Shown here piece after piece: positions 10,958 through 22,700 of a DNA stretch of 64,000 nucleotides. A program made the position numbers and the translations under genes. The number at the start of each line of letters is the position of its first letter. The stretch's first letter is position 1. Origin of the DNA: Eutreptiella sp. 'Long Island Sound 2002' (taxonomy: Eukaryota; Euglenozoa; Euglenophyceae; Eutreptiales; Eutreptiaceae); assembly GCA_964036045.1 (NCBI GenBank), contig OZ038386.1, positions 17,124,329-17,188,328 on the forward strand, in the 5' to 3' direction. The notes beneath the pieces are model-generated. The model did no database searches, was not told where the DNA came from, and worked only from the letters and a program-made list of their open reading frames with translations.

Positions 10958-13900
10958 TTACCCGGGGGGTGGCCATATCTGCTCCAGGACGTGCGGGTGT
11001 GTTTGCTGGAGGTAGTCGAGGGTCTGGAAGAAGCATCGCTGGATGCCGGGCATGTCCTCCTCTGTGAGGTGGGGGTAGTTTTGGGTGGGGGTGTCTGGGC
11101 CCGGCCACAGCAGCGTCATGAGGCGGGCTGCCACCATGTACGGGCATAGTTGTAGGGTGGTGGGGCGTGGGGGGGTGGGTCCCCTGCGGTTTGGTGGGGC
11201 TTCCCTCTGCTGGGGGCTCAGCGTGACCACCCACACCCATCGGTCCGTGGGGATCCCCCAGGTCCGTTGGGTCCACTTGGCGAGGCAATACATCGCCCTA
11301 CCAAGGCCCTGGTAGCCGCTGCGGATGGAGAGCAGCGTGTCCAGGGATTTGGGTTCCCACGTGCCCCAGATGTGGGGGTCGTCCGGGTCGTCCCCCCTGG
11401 CGTACGTGTCGGGGCCTGGGTTGTGTGGGGGGGGGGTGTAGTCGGCGGGGAGGAGGGAGTCGGTGCCGTGTACCACCCAGTGGTCTGTGGGTGCGTGGTA
11501 GTTGGTGGTGGAGAGGGTGTAGTGCAGGTTGTACATGAGGGTCATGTACGTGGAGGGGGCTGGCTGCTGCTCGTCGGGGGTGGGGATGTCCCCCGGGACG
11601 TGGTGCCGGAAGTTGCTCAGGGAGGCCATCCGGGCTACCCATGTTTCCCGCTCCCACTCTTTGGTGCTGTCGGGGGTGGCGTCGGGTGGGGGATGGGCCA
11701 TGTCGGGCTCGTGGTAGCGGGTGCGGCCCTTGGTGTCCACCCGCCCTGGCACGGGGTGTCCGACCAGGTGTCGCCCCCAGTCGATGGGGGGCACCCAGAT
11801 CCGGCTCCCCGTGGGGGGCGGGCTCTCGCCGTCTGGGGTGGCGCGTGGGGGGCGCTCGTGTCGGGCGACGTGGAGGAAGGCGTCGAAGAGGAAGTCTCTG
11901 ACGCCTTCCCCCAGGGTGGCCGCCTGGACCAGGGTGGCCGCCCGGATGGGGGTGCTGGTGCCGGAGGCGCGGAGGTACAGCACGACGTCCTGTTCCCCGA
12001 GTCCCCGGAGGTGCTGCCGTACCGCTGCGGGGTTGTGTAGGGCGTAGGGTTCGGCCGGTGCGGCGGCTGGTGGTGCGGGGTTTGATGGGGGGGGTGGTGT
12101 GGGTTGGGGGGGGGGGTCGTCGTTGTCGCGCGTGGGGTCCGGTGATGGGGTCTCTTGTGGCGGTCGCGGGAGGGGGGATTCGCGGTGGCGTGTGTCGGCG
12201 GGGGTATCGACGTCAATTGGCTGGTGCTGGCTGCCGCGTGTTGTGTCCGTGGCCTGGTCTCGGGGCGGGGGCAAGGGGGGGGTGGTGTGGGGGTGGCGCT
12301 GTTGGTGGTGGGGGGGGCGGGGCCGGGTGTTGTGCTGGCTGGGGGTCTGGGCGTCCCTGTGGGTCGTGTGGGTGTTGCGTGTGTGCGCCGTGCGGCCCTT
12401 GCGGTTCTTGACTGGTTGTGGTGCCGGGGTGTGGGTGGGAGGCGGCCGCATGAGCGTCCGGGTGGGGCTGTGGTCCGTATGTAATGGGTGGCTGCTGGTG
12501 GATGGTGCCCGCTGGTATGGGGTGTGGGTGGGGGGGCTGCTGGTGGTGGTGGGGTGGGGGGGGCGGGGGTGGGTGTTGTGCTGGCTGGGGGTCTGGGCGT
12601 CCCTGTGGGTCGTGTGGGTGTTGCGTGTGTGCGCCGTGTGGCCCTTGCGGTTCTTGACTGGTTGTGGTGCCGGGGTGCGGGTGGGAGGCGGCCGCATGAG
12701 CCCCCGGGTGGGGCTGTGGTCCGTATGTGATGGGTGGCTGCTGGTGGATGGTGCTCACTGGTATGGGGTGTGGGTGGGGGGGCTGTTGGTGGTGGTGGGG
12801 CGCTCCTACTAGGCCCTGGTATTGCTGGTGTGCGTGCGCGGCTCCTCGCGGGTCCATGGGGGTGTACCGTGGCTCGTATGTCGTGGGCCCGTGTAGCGGG
12901 GGCGGCGCGTGGTGCTGGACCGCGTGGTGGTGGTGTGGAGGGTGTGCCGGTTGTGTCTGGTACCCCGGCGTTGGTGGGTGTGGTAGCAGGGGCTGGTGGT
13001 GGTGGAATATGTGATGGTGTGGTGCGGTGATGTGCGCTATGTGGGGTGGGTGGTTCGCGGGGCCTGGTTGTGCTGGGGCGTGGTGGGGATGTAGCTGGCG
13101 GGGGTCGCTGTAGCATGGGGGCATTAGGGGGTAGGGGTTGGGAGGGACGGGGGCGTGGTGGTGGTGTTGGTGGTGCCATGTCCCCTGGCTCTGCGCGTAT
13201 GGTGGTCCTGGCATGGTGTGGACGTGTGTGGGCGGTGGTGGCTGACTGGGCTGCAGGGTTCGGGTGCTGCGGTACGGTGGTGGTGGTGGGCGCTGGCGGT
13301 GGCGGTGTTGTTGGTGTGCCCCGGGGGTCTGGGCTTGGGGTGGTGCAGTGTGGCTGGACCCGGGCCTTGGTCGGGGCGTCGCGCCCTGCTGGCGGGCGCG
13401 TTGGCGGGCCCCCTCACCTGTCTTGGTCTTCTTGGCCTGGTGGGTGTCGGGGGCGGGTGAACCCCCCTGTCCCCGTGGGGGCGACGGGGAGCGGGCGTGC
13501 CAGCGGTGTGCCTCTTGGAGGCTCGTCTTGAGGCCTCTGACGTAGGTTTCCTGGTCCGTGAGGCCCATCCGCGTGACGGTGGCCTCGTCGGGGGCGGCCA
13601 GGTGGGCGTCCCGAAAAGACGCCCAGCCCTCCGGGGGCTTCTGTTGTGCGGGGTGGGGGTGGTGTGCCGGGTAGAGGAGTGCGCTGAGTGGGTAAGGTGT
13701 TCCCTTCCGTCGGCCGAGGGCGTTGTTGAACCGGCGGCAAGTGATTTGGAGGTAGGCTGCTATCTCCTCTGGTGCCGTGTCGGCCCACGCTTCTGGCGTC
13801 AGGGCTGCTGCTTGGGGGGCCGGGAGTTGTGGGTCTGGGAGGTGTAGGTCTCGGTGGTGGAGGTATAGGGCGAGGAGGATGTGGCGGGCCGCCACGTTCA

Positions 13901-14423
13901 AGCCGCCCCCGCTGTGGCGTAGGGGTGGGCTGTGGGGGGGCAGGGGTGTGCTGCCCGTGGCCACGGCTATGGTCCATGCGTGGTCCGCCGCGTCCGCCAC
14001 GTAGTACCCTCCCAGGTGGTCCCGGAGGGTGTCGGTGAGGTACCCGAAGAAGCTGGGGTGGCTGGCGGGGGGGGGTGCGGCTGGGGCCGCGGGCCGCTCG
14101 CGGTGGCGGGGGTTGAGGTCCCCGCAGTGGGGGCAGTGGGTGAGGCGGTGTGCGGCTCCCAGGCAGACCCAGTGGTCTGGGTTGCAGGGCAGGGCTGTCT
14201 GTGGTAGCCGCTGGCGAACGCAGAGGGGACATGCGGTGGCTGGTGGTTGGTGGTACCTGTGGACGGACGGCGGCGTGGGGGGATGGGGGCTGGTGGCGCG
14301 CGCATGCTGGTGGGAGTGTGTGCGGTGCCTGTGGTGTCCGTGTGTGCTGTGCCAGTGCTGTGCTCGGTGGACGGTGTGTAGACGTGGTGGGGGTTCCGTG
14401 TTGGTATGTCACGGGGTAGGTTC
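10958..14423 (-). pseudogene. LINE A ORF3: zinc finger, His/Pro-rich linker, conserved C-terminal domain
   Basis: Directly follows RNase H in the same reading frame, separated only by TGA at 14424. It opens with a Cys/His cluster (about 14105-14228): CPLC, then PCNPDHWVC, then HCPHCG, the layout of a zinc-binding module, conserved in LINE B with mostly silent or mild changes. A His/Pro/Gln-rich stretch with a duplicated ~80-residue unit follows. After a frameshift in a G run near 12.3 kb comes a ~420-residue region of normal composition ending IWPPPG and TAA at 10958. It contains a Trp-rich segment around IWGTWEPKSLDTLL. Function unknown. The first in-frame start after the TGA is not an ATG, so separate translation is doubtful. 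Confidence 0.6.
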
Positions 14424-16390
14424 TCATGGTTGGTAGAACAGGAGTTTGAGGAGGTGGGCTTGGTCTGTTGGGGGCAGGGTTGCCGCATGCTGCAGGTATT
14501 TGTGGGTGCGGTATGTGAGCTGCTCCGCCGTCTTGGCAACGGCCGTTCGCTGCATGTGCGCCGCCGTGGCCTGGGGGTCCTCCGCGTGGGTGCGTAGCAA
14601 GGTGTAGACGGCAGTGGGGACGAGTCCCCTGCGGACTGCCTCGAGCACCTCCGTCTGCTTGAGGACGGTGGTGAGTTGCTGGGTCGCCGGGGACTGCGTC
14701 AGCCATCCGGCGTGCTGTGCGATGGTGTGGGTTGGGTTCCAGTCTGTGAGGGTGTCCAGTCCTCTGTACAGGGGGCACGCCTTGAAGTGGTCCCATGTCT
14801 CTTCTTCCGCGTGGCTGCAGATGCATTTGGTGTATCCTGCGGGGACGTGGATCGAGCGGCGCGCATACCATCGGTGGTATCGGGTGAGGAGGGGAAGGTG
14901 TTCGAGGGCGAGTTGGAGTCGGGGCTTTTGTAGGTGTGCTGGGAGGCTATCCGGGCGCAGGGCGGAGTAGTAGAGGGGGGTGTGGACGGAGTCTTCGAGG
15001 CGTCGGAGGAGTTCGGTGTTCGCTGGGTGGTCCAGTGTGGTGGCCAGTTGCTGGAAGGGTGTGGGGTAGTGGTACTGCTTGTCTCGATGCGTGTACGGCG
15101 TGTCCTCGGGCATCCATTGGGGGGGCTGTGTGGCCGGGGTTATCGGGGGCAGGTGCTGCAGGTGGCTGTGGTGTGGGGTGTCCAGTCGCACGCGTTCGAG
15201 CCCTGGGGTGTGGTTGGTGTTCTGGTGTTTGGCCTGCGTGTCTGCGCGTCCATTGCCGTATGCGTAGCGGTGTGACTCCTGCTTGACGATGTGTAGGGCG
15301 TCCTGGGGGTGCATGCCCTTGAAGGCCATCCATAGTCCCAACGCTTGTGTGGTGAGGCCGGACTCGAGTGCTTTGTGGAGGGGCAGGTCCGCAAGGCGCC
15401 TGTTGAGGTGGATGTCGACCGTGGCGTCCACGACTACCCAGATGTTGCGGGGCCGGATCGTCGTGGGTGGCGGTGTGGCGGTGACGGCGTCTGCCATGGT
15501 GCGCAGTTCGCCGTGGGAGGACGCCCCAAAGATGGTGGCCCCGGTGTGGTGTTCCACGTGGAGGCTGTCCGCGTGCCGGGTGATGCGCACGGAGGCGCAA
15601 CCGACCGTGGGGGTGCGTTGCTGGGTGCCGGATGCGTCAGTGAAGTAGATGATGTCGGTGTCGCTGGGTATGGGTAGGCGGGCGATTGCTGTGGGGTGAT
15701 AGATGTAGATGGGGTTCCCCTGGGCGGTTCTGGCGGTGATTAGCGTGGGGTATAGTAGTGGCGCTGCATAGACGCCTATCCCCTGGGTGATGATGGCCTG
15801 GGCTCGCGGGGTGAGGCAGAGGAGGCCCCTGTCTGGGCGTCCCTGGGTGATATACGCGTACATCAGGTGGAAGAGGTATCCCGTATTGGGGTGGGACTTC
15901 TGGCACGTGATGGTCTGTCGCCGCTCCTTGTCGTCTTTGTCGCCGCGGAGGGTGGGGCATTTGTGCTGTAGGGGGCGCATGGGTGCCTCCTGAGGTCCTG
16001 CGCGGTGTGGGTCGCAGCGGTCGTACTCCATGGCTACGCTGTCCGGGTCTGCCCGCTCGTTGGTGAACGTCCATGTCGCCGTGGGTGTTCGGGTCCAGGC
16101 TACGTGCGCCGGGTGGTCTGGGGGTACCGTGTGAAACCAGGGGGAGAGCCATGCCTGCTGGTCGGCGGTGGCGGCGGCGGTGGGGGTGCGGTAGTGGGTG
16201 GAGATGAGGTGCAGCAGGGGCCACGGAGTGTCGAGGGCTGCCGGGCCGCAGTGCCAGCACGTGCGTGGTATGCCCTGGTCACTGTGTCTGACTGGTGGTA
16301 CATCGGTCTCCGGTGCATTGTGTTTGGGGATGGACCAGGGGGCATGGTGTCGCTGGACAGTGCGGGTAGCATGTTTGTGGCCGTTTGGTG
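14424..16390 (-). CDS. LINE A ribonuclease H domain and C-terminal zinc knuckle
   Basis: The RNase H fold is recognisable by its acidic residues in order: Asp in YFTDASG, Glu in HGELRTM, Asp in VVVDATVD and Asp in GRADTQAK. It would degrade the RNA strand of the RNA:DNA hybrid during reverse transcription. About 120 residues further, CICSHAEEETWDHFKACP has the Cys/His spacing seen near the C-terminus of many LINE polyproteins. A linker containing CWHC (clearest in LINE B) joins it to RT. In A a one-base loss near 16425 puts it out of frame with RT. The frame ends in TGA at 14424, yet coding-like sequence continues in the same frame. Confidence 0.85.
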
Positions 16391-19064
16391 CTAGTAGCAG
16401 GATGGTGGGTGGTGCTCAGCCTTGGTTGACGGGGTGGGCTCCCCCTGCGTCGTGCCGCCGTCGTTGGGGGTCTCGTGCTCGCTCGGGCGGGGCCGGGGGT
16501 GCTGGCGCTGGAAGGCTGTGTACGCCGTGTCGATGTCCTTGGGCCCCAGCATGTCGCGCCCTGCCTTCGTAGCACATGCGCGGAGGTACGCTTGGAAGAC
16601 GTGGCGTGCTGGCCATTGTGGGTCGGAAAGGAACGGGGCGTGGTGGGCGTCGCATTGGGCCATGATCTTCATCTGTGTTGGGGTGATATACACTATGGTG
16701 ATGGTGGCCCCTACGAGGCGCAGGGTGTCCACCTCGCCTGCCGGGCGTCGGTGGATGTCCGTGTGTGTGGCCACGAGTGGCCCCTGTTGATCGCAGTGGT
16801 GGTTTGTCAGGATGGCGTGTGTGTGGTGCGGTAGGAGGAGTTGTAGCTGGGCCCAGATGCCAGTGCCCACGGAGGTGAAGACGCCGTACTGCGCCAGTAT
16901 CCACCGGGGGCAGGTGATGCGGGCCATTTGCGCTTCTTTTATGCGTATGGCTGCCGCCTCGCGAACTTCTGGTTGGTGGTTGTGTGTTACCCTGTGTAGG
17001 AGGTGTGCTGCGTGTTTGGCATAGGCCATGTCGACCAGGGCGCCTGTATTGTCTCCGTAGTAGCGCCAGTGGGCCATCATGGCCTCCTTGGGGAAAGACG
17101 TGGGCCAGCCTCCGTGTTGCGCCCATGCCTTCGTCACTTGCTGTCGAGCGTGGCGTAGTGCGTCTTGGGGGCGCGGGAGGTGCAGGGCTTGGTACCCGAT
17201 GGCCGCGTTGAGCACTGCTTCCATGAAGTACGCCAGGCCCTGCGTAGACAGGAGGTCCCCCCTGGCAATTTGGGGTAGCCGGGCGAGGCGCTCTTCCAGC
17301 TTGCTTGGGAGTGTGATGTGGTGGTGCCGCGTGGCCTGTGTGACTCCCAGGTGGACTGTGGTGTCTTCCAGGTGTAGGGGTTCGCCTTTCCGGATGTGGG
17401 GGGTGGGGGTCTTGGCGTCGGCCAGCCCGACCGATTTGCGGGGGTGCACTAGGAGCTGATGGGCGTCCAGGTAGGTTGTGGTGAGTTGGAGAATGGCGGA
17501 CGCTTGTTCGGAGGTCGTTGGCAGCCCTGCGTTCTCAGGTTCGCGGTGGCGGGTGGCCGTAGTTAGGAGGTTGTCATCTGCGAAGTTGATGAGGGGGGAC
17601 CGTAGCGGGTATGGGGCGTACCCCGGGTATACCCGTGCTAGCTCGAATACCAGTGGTAGGGTGACGAGGAGGTAGAGGAAGGGACCTTCGGCGCCTCCCT
17701 GGGGGACCCCGCTGTCTGTGCCGGTCCAGGGGGTGAGGCCTGCGGCTGTGATGACGGCGTAGAGTCGGGTCTGGATGTACCCGGTCATGAGGGATAGGAA
17801 TGGGAGGCCCATGGCATCCCATACCTCCGTGAGGAGCCGGTGTGGGGCGTGGGGGAACGCGCCTTGGACATCGAGGGAGGCGATAATCATCTCGTAGGGG
17901 TTCATGTCCAGTGCGGTGTCCTGGAGGAAGATGGCCTCGTTGGGGGACCTGCCGGCCATGGCTCCCCACATGCTGGCGGGCACGTGGGCGAAGACCGCTG
18001 GCGCGATGCGGCCTAGGATGAGCGTCCACACCAGCTTGACCTCGGTGGTGGCGCAGACTATGGGCCGCCAGTTCCCCGGCTGCGCCCAGTCCCCCTTTTT
18101 GTAGAGGGGGTGGACCAGGTTGGCCCACTCAGGGGGGATGGGCGTGGCGCCCGTGACGATGTCCCACAGGCGGGCTGCCAGGCGGCGTTTGACGAGCAGG
18201 GTGAGACGTTGGTACGCTTCGGCCGGCAAACCGTCGACGCCGGGCACGACCCCCTTCTTCAGGCGGTCTAGGGCGCGTTGCAGTTCTGAGATGCTGAAGG
18301 GGTCGTGTTCGATGGCGCGCCGCTGTTCCCGGTTGAAGACCCTGGGCACATGCTCGCGGATGGTGTTTCTGGTGTGGGGGTCGAGCTCGGGGAGGGCGTC
18401 CCCGTGTTGTGCCTGGAAGCTGTCCAGGACTGCCTGGAGGACGGCGTCGGGGTCATTGGTGAGGCCTCCTTCGGGGGTGTGTACCGCGTGGATGGTACGG
18501 CGCCCCGTGTCCTCCAGGATGAGGCTGACGTACCGTAAGGACTTGTACGGCGTGTCGTTTCTGCCGTATCTTTCGCGTTCTTGGGCTGCGGCCGCTATGC
18601 GGTGGGCGTGCCATTCCTGGAGTTGGTGGCGGCGGGTGGTGAGGAGCGCACCGAGGTGGGTGTCCCGGTCTCGTGCCTCCAGTGTGCTGGGGCGTAGCAG
18701 GGTGGCGAGTTCCCCTTTCGTGGTCCAGATGTCATGGACGAGTTGCTGGAGGCTGAGGTCTGGTGGTGCTCCCGTGTGGTTGGTGTCACGCTCCATGCCG
18801 CATGCTTGTGCCGCCCGGCGCATGGCGGTGGTGAGTGTCGGTGCACCCGGGCGGCGCAGGATGGCGTGTAGGGCCCTGTTATACCTGTGCCAGGCGCCGT
18901 GGTCGTCCTCGGCCGGGAACTGCAGTGTGGGTGGGAGGGTGTCGTCTGGCAGGGTGGCCGCGGGTGGGGGTAGGTTGGGGATGATGAGGTCGATGTAGAG
19001 GGGCCGCTGGCCCGTGCCTGTGGGCGGGAGGTCCCCGTAGGCTGCTTCGTGGACGCGCACCGTG
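16391..19064 (-). CDS. LINE A reverse transcriptase
   Basis: An 889-codon open frame with the non-LTR RT landmarks in order: LKKGVVPGVDGLPAEA (motif 0/1), LVHPLYKKGD and NWRPIV, SLDVQGAFPHAPH (motif A Asp), SGVPQGG (motif B) and INFADDN at about 17573-17584, the catalytic FADD box. It would copy the element RNA at a nicked target. The N-terminal ~150 residues link to the endonuclease, which is one frame off in this copy. The C-terminal ~300 residues are a thumb-like connection region. A one-base deletion near 16425 relative to LINE B brings a premature TAG at 16391, separating RT from RNase H. The RT core itself is intact and almost identical to that of LINE B. Confidence 0.92.
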
Positions 19065-19745
19065 GTTGGGTCCCCGTAGCACGTGTCGATGCGGGATGGG
19101 CGGGTGCCGGCTTGGTGGGTGTTGGGAGGGTGTGCCGGTGAGTCCTGCCGTGAGGTCGGTGAGGCGCAGTTGGTGCATGGCGTCCCGGACAGCTGTGTCG
19201 GTGGCTGTGGGTGGGCCGGTGCGGTCGTCGTCGGTGGGGGCGGCTTTTAGGTCGCCTACGATGATGGTGGGTGCCAGGAGGGAGAGTCAGCGGTACGCCA
19301 GGCTCAGGGTGTCCAGGAAGTCCTTGGTCTCCTCCCCGAATGGGACGTGCGTGAGTAGCACGTTTAGCTGCCATCCGGGCCCCACGCACTCGTACGCCCC
19401 GAGGCGACCATCCACTCCGAGGTCGGGGTGGGCATGTACCGTGACCGACGTCTTGTGGTAGAGGGGTACCCCCCGTTCCCAGTGGGCGTGATATTTGTTC
19501 CCCTCCGGGTCCAGGATCGGTGCTGGTTCGGGTTGGTCAGCTCTGCGGAGGGCTTGCTCCAGGAACCCCAGGAGGTCTGAGCCTTGGGGGTGCGGCCCGG
19601 GCATGGCTTGCAGTGTGGCGGCCTTGGTGGGGTCGTAGGTGACCGCGGGCTCGTTTAGGATGTTGATGCGGGCGTGGGCTTCCGCAGGCGCCGGTTTCTG
19701 GGGACCGGTAGTTGGGGGGGCGGGCCGTGTCCGGCCCTGGCCCCG
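19065..19745 (-). pseudogene. LINE A APE-type endonuclease (degraded)
   Basis: Continues in frame after the TGA that ends ORF1. Readable features are INILNEP near the start, LLTHVPFGEE (the HxP strand of the exonuclease-endonuclease-phosphatase fold) and IIVGDLKAAP, where the conserved GDxN box has Lys in place of the catalytic Asn; LINE B keeps Asn. SRID and YIDLIIPN near the end match the C-terminal part of the fold. TGA at 19287 interrupts the frame in both A and B, and a further one-base shift lies between about 19.06 and 19.18 kb in A. This enzyme would nick the target to prime reverse transcription; this copy should be inactive. Confidence 0.7.
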
Positions 19746-22700
19746 TCAGGCGTCGAGGAGGTCGATGACGCCCTGAGCTGCGGGCGCCCTGCGGTTCCGC
19801 TTCTGGGGCTGGGGTAGGGCCCATGCATTGTGGACTTCGCCCGTGTACTCGGTGCCGGTGAGGTGCTCTGTGTCGGGGGTGCACAGCTGCATTGGAACCA
19901 TCTCACGACCGGTTCGGTCTCGCCAGAGTTCGATGGTGCGCCCCAGCTTCTTGTCGTTGGGGGTGGCCGGGTCCCACTTGACATGGATCTTGAACCCCTG
20001 GTGGTCCCCGGTGACGAGGTACCGGTGCTTGACCTCCCCTGCGGCCCATATCCACTTGGAGGGGCCCGCGGCCGTGGGGTACTCGAAGGGCAGCCGCACC
20101 CGGGTGCCGATGGCGTATTCGGGATACAGGCCAGCGGCTTCCTCTTTGGTCCAGCTCTTCGGCTTGGCCCTTGGCTTTGGCGCGGGTTTGGCCTGTGTGG
20201 GGGCCTTGCGCTTCTGCGCACCTTGGCGGCGCCGGGCAGCGGGTTGTCCCCGTTGGTGAGGTGCGCCCTGGGGCTGCTGTGCGGGTGCGTGGCCCGGTGC
20301 AAACACGGGGTGTTTGCGGGCGGCTGGGACGTCGGGCTTGGACGTGGGGACGGGGTCCTTCAGCTGGAACACTTGCTTGGTCATGAGGCCAAGTACTTCC
20401 TCGGCCTCCTGCAGGGCGTCGGGCGGGTCCGTGGGCCAGGTGAGGAGCCGGTGCCCGGTGCCTGCCCCGTGGCGGCGCATGTGGGCCGTGTAGCGGGTGG
20501 CGTGGCGTGTCCACGCTGGGGTGAGTTCCGGGGGGAGGGGGCCTTCTGGCGCCCCCTGCGCCCAGTAGAGGGCGTAGTGCAGCGCTTCCCAGGCTGCCTC
20601 TGGGGCGTGGGGGATGCGTGCGGCGAGTAGCAAGCGGTCTCCTCCGCGTGGTGGGGGCGGGACTTCGTCGTCGGGGGCGTGTGCCGTTGCCCGTCTGACC
20701 TTGCCGTGGTCGTCCCATTCCAGCGTCCACCAGGTGTCCCGGTGTTTGAGGATGTGGACCTCCGTGGTGGTCGGGGGGGCGTCCATGGCGTCTCAGCTGA
20801 CGAGCTGGATGGGGCAGACCGCAGGGTGGGTCTTCGGGGGTGCTCGCATGTTGAGGATTTGGTGGATGTCCTCGGCGGTGGGGCCCGCGTCAGGGGCGTC
20901 CTGCGCTGCTTGGGCTAGAGGTGGGGAGGGGCGGTCCTCCCAGAGGCGGGAGGCGGACGCCGTGGCGTACATGGCTGCGATCAGGACGTGTTCCGTCAGC
21001 CCTTCCACCATGAGGTGGTTTTCCCCCTCTAGGTCTCGGGGGATGGTGGCTTCCGCCTTTAGGGTTAGGAGTGCGATGGCGCGTTTGGGTCCAGGTGTGG
21101 CGTGCGTCGGCTCATCTGGCGGGCGTCCGTCGGATGGGGTGTGGGGGGGGCGCTTCTGGAAGGGGGATGGTCCCACCGCCAGGTGCTCGACAAGGTGTAG
21201 CGGTATGGCGTGGTGGCGGTCCGCTGCGGGCAGGAGGTAGGGGTGTGGGTCCCCGGGTATCGTGCCGAGGAATATGCCCCCCCTGTAGGTAGGGGTGAGC
21301 AGGGGTTGCTGCAGAGCGCCTGCGCATGGTAGCGCGCACCGAGGGTTGCAGTGGGTGCATGGGGCTGTTATGGGGTGCGGTACCGCGTACACGGTGAAGG
21401 GCCCTACCGCGCGCTGGATGTGGCGGGGGATGATGTTGCGGAGGTCCGCCACCCGTGCCGTGCGGCTTTCGCCATAGTATATCCAGAGCGTGTCCTCCAG
21501 TGCCATTTTGGGGCGTAGCTTGCGAGCCAGCAGGTTCAAGGTGCTTTTGTGGGTGGCCTCGGTGACGGTGCCGGCTCCAGCGTTAATGCGTGGGAGCAGG
21601 TGGTTTTGGTGGTGTGCCGCGGCCCGTCTGCGGGCAGTGTGGAGAGCGGTGCTGTCGGCGGGAGGGGGCGCGTGGTGGGTGGGCCTTTTGCGCGGGGTCG
21701 GGGCGACGTGTAGGGGATGCTTCCATGCCGGGCGCGGGTGGTGTTGCGGTGGCTGGAGGCCAGGGTAGGTGGTGAAGGTGTATATGGTGACGGGGGAGCG
21801 CTCATGCGTGGCCTGGAGGTAGTAGTGGTCGCGACCCGTGTTGTGGGTGACGATGACGTTTGGCGTTGGTATGTCGTAGTGGAGTGCGGTATTGGGGAGT
21901 TGTTTGGTGATGCGTGCCGTCGCGTCCCCCGTTTTGGGCGCGGTGTCGTGGGGCACGAGGATGTGGACTGCCCACGCATCGTGGGCGGGGAGGTCGAGGT
22001 CCGGTAGGGTGGGATGAATGGGGCGTCCCCGGAAGTGTGTGAAAGCTGGGTTGTGGCGTGCCGCCGTTTCCTTGATGATGGACGATGCCCACCCGGGTGG
22101 CGCCCCAACTTGCTGGGCCATGGCGGCGACGGCGCGGGTGATCGCCGTGAGGTCTGGGCCGATGCCAGGCTGGTCTGCCGGTGGCTGCAGGCCCCCTTCT
22201 GGTGCGGGGTGGTGCCACCATAGGGTGTAGCCCTTCTGTGTGTTATCGTGGGGGGTGTGCATGAGGCCCTGGTGGTTGGAGATGGCGGTCTTGAGGGCTT
22301 CCACTGCCTCGCGGTGGAGGGTGCGCGTGTAGGCCCAGACTCCGGTGGGGGGGGCCGCCCCGGTGTGGGATTCGGCCGTGGTGGGGGCCGGCTCGAGGGT
22401 GTGACTGGTGAGGGAGGGTCTGTGCAGCCCTTCGTGCAGGGAGGCGCACACGTGTGCCCACCTGTCCGCCCATCCCTGTTGGGCGCTTCCTGTGTCTGCT
22501 CCTGTGGGCAGTCGCACGATGACCACGTGCCAGGGGTGTGACCCTGGTACTACGGTGGGGGGTGTGGTGTGCTCGTGAGCGTGTAGCCACACTGCGGTGT
22601 CTGCGTTCGCCGTCACGTAGTCCTCTCCCTCCGCTGTGTGGACGTTTTTGATAGCGGCCTCTCCCTCCAGGGTGAGGAGGAGGTGTGTGCCGGGGGGCTG

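Noticed and set aside
13414-14427. ORF3 start by an ATGA overlap with the RNase H stop
   Set aside because: The ATG of ATGA opens a different frame from the one carrying the conserved CPLC/HCPHCG cluster; both frames are open only because the strand is T-poor.
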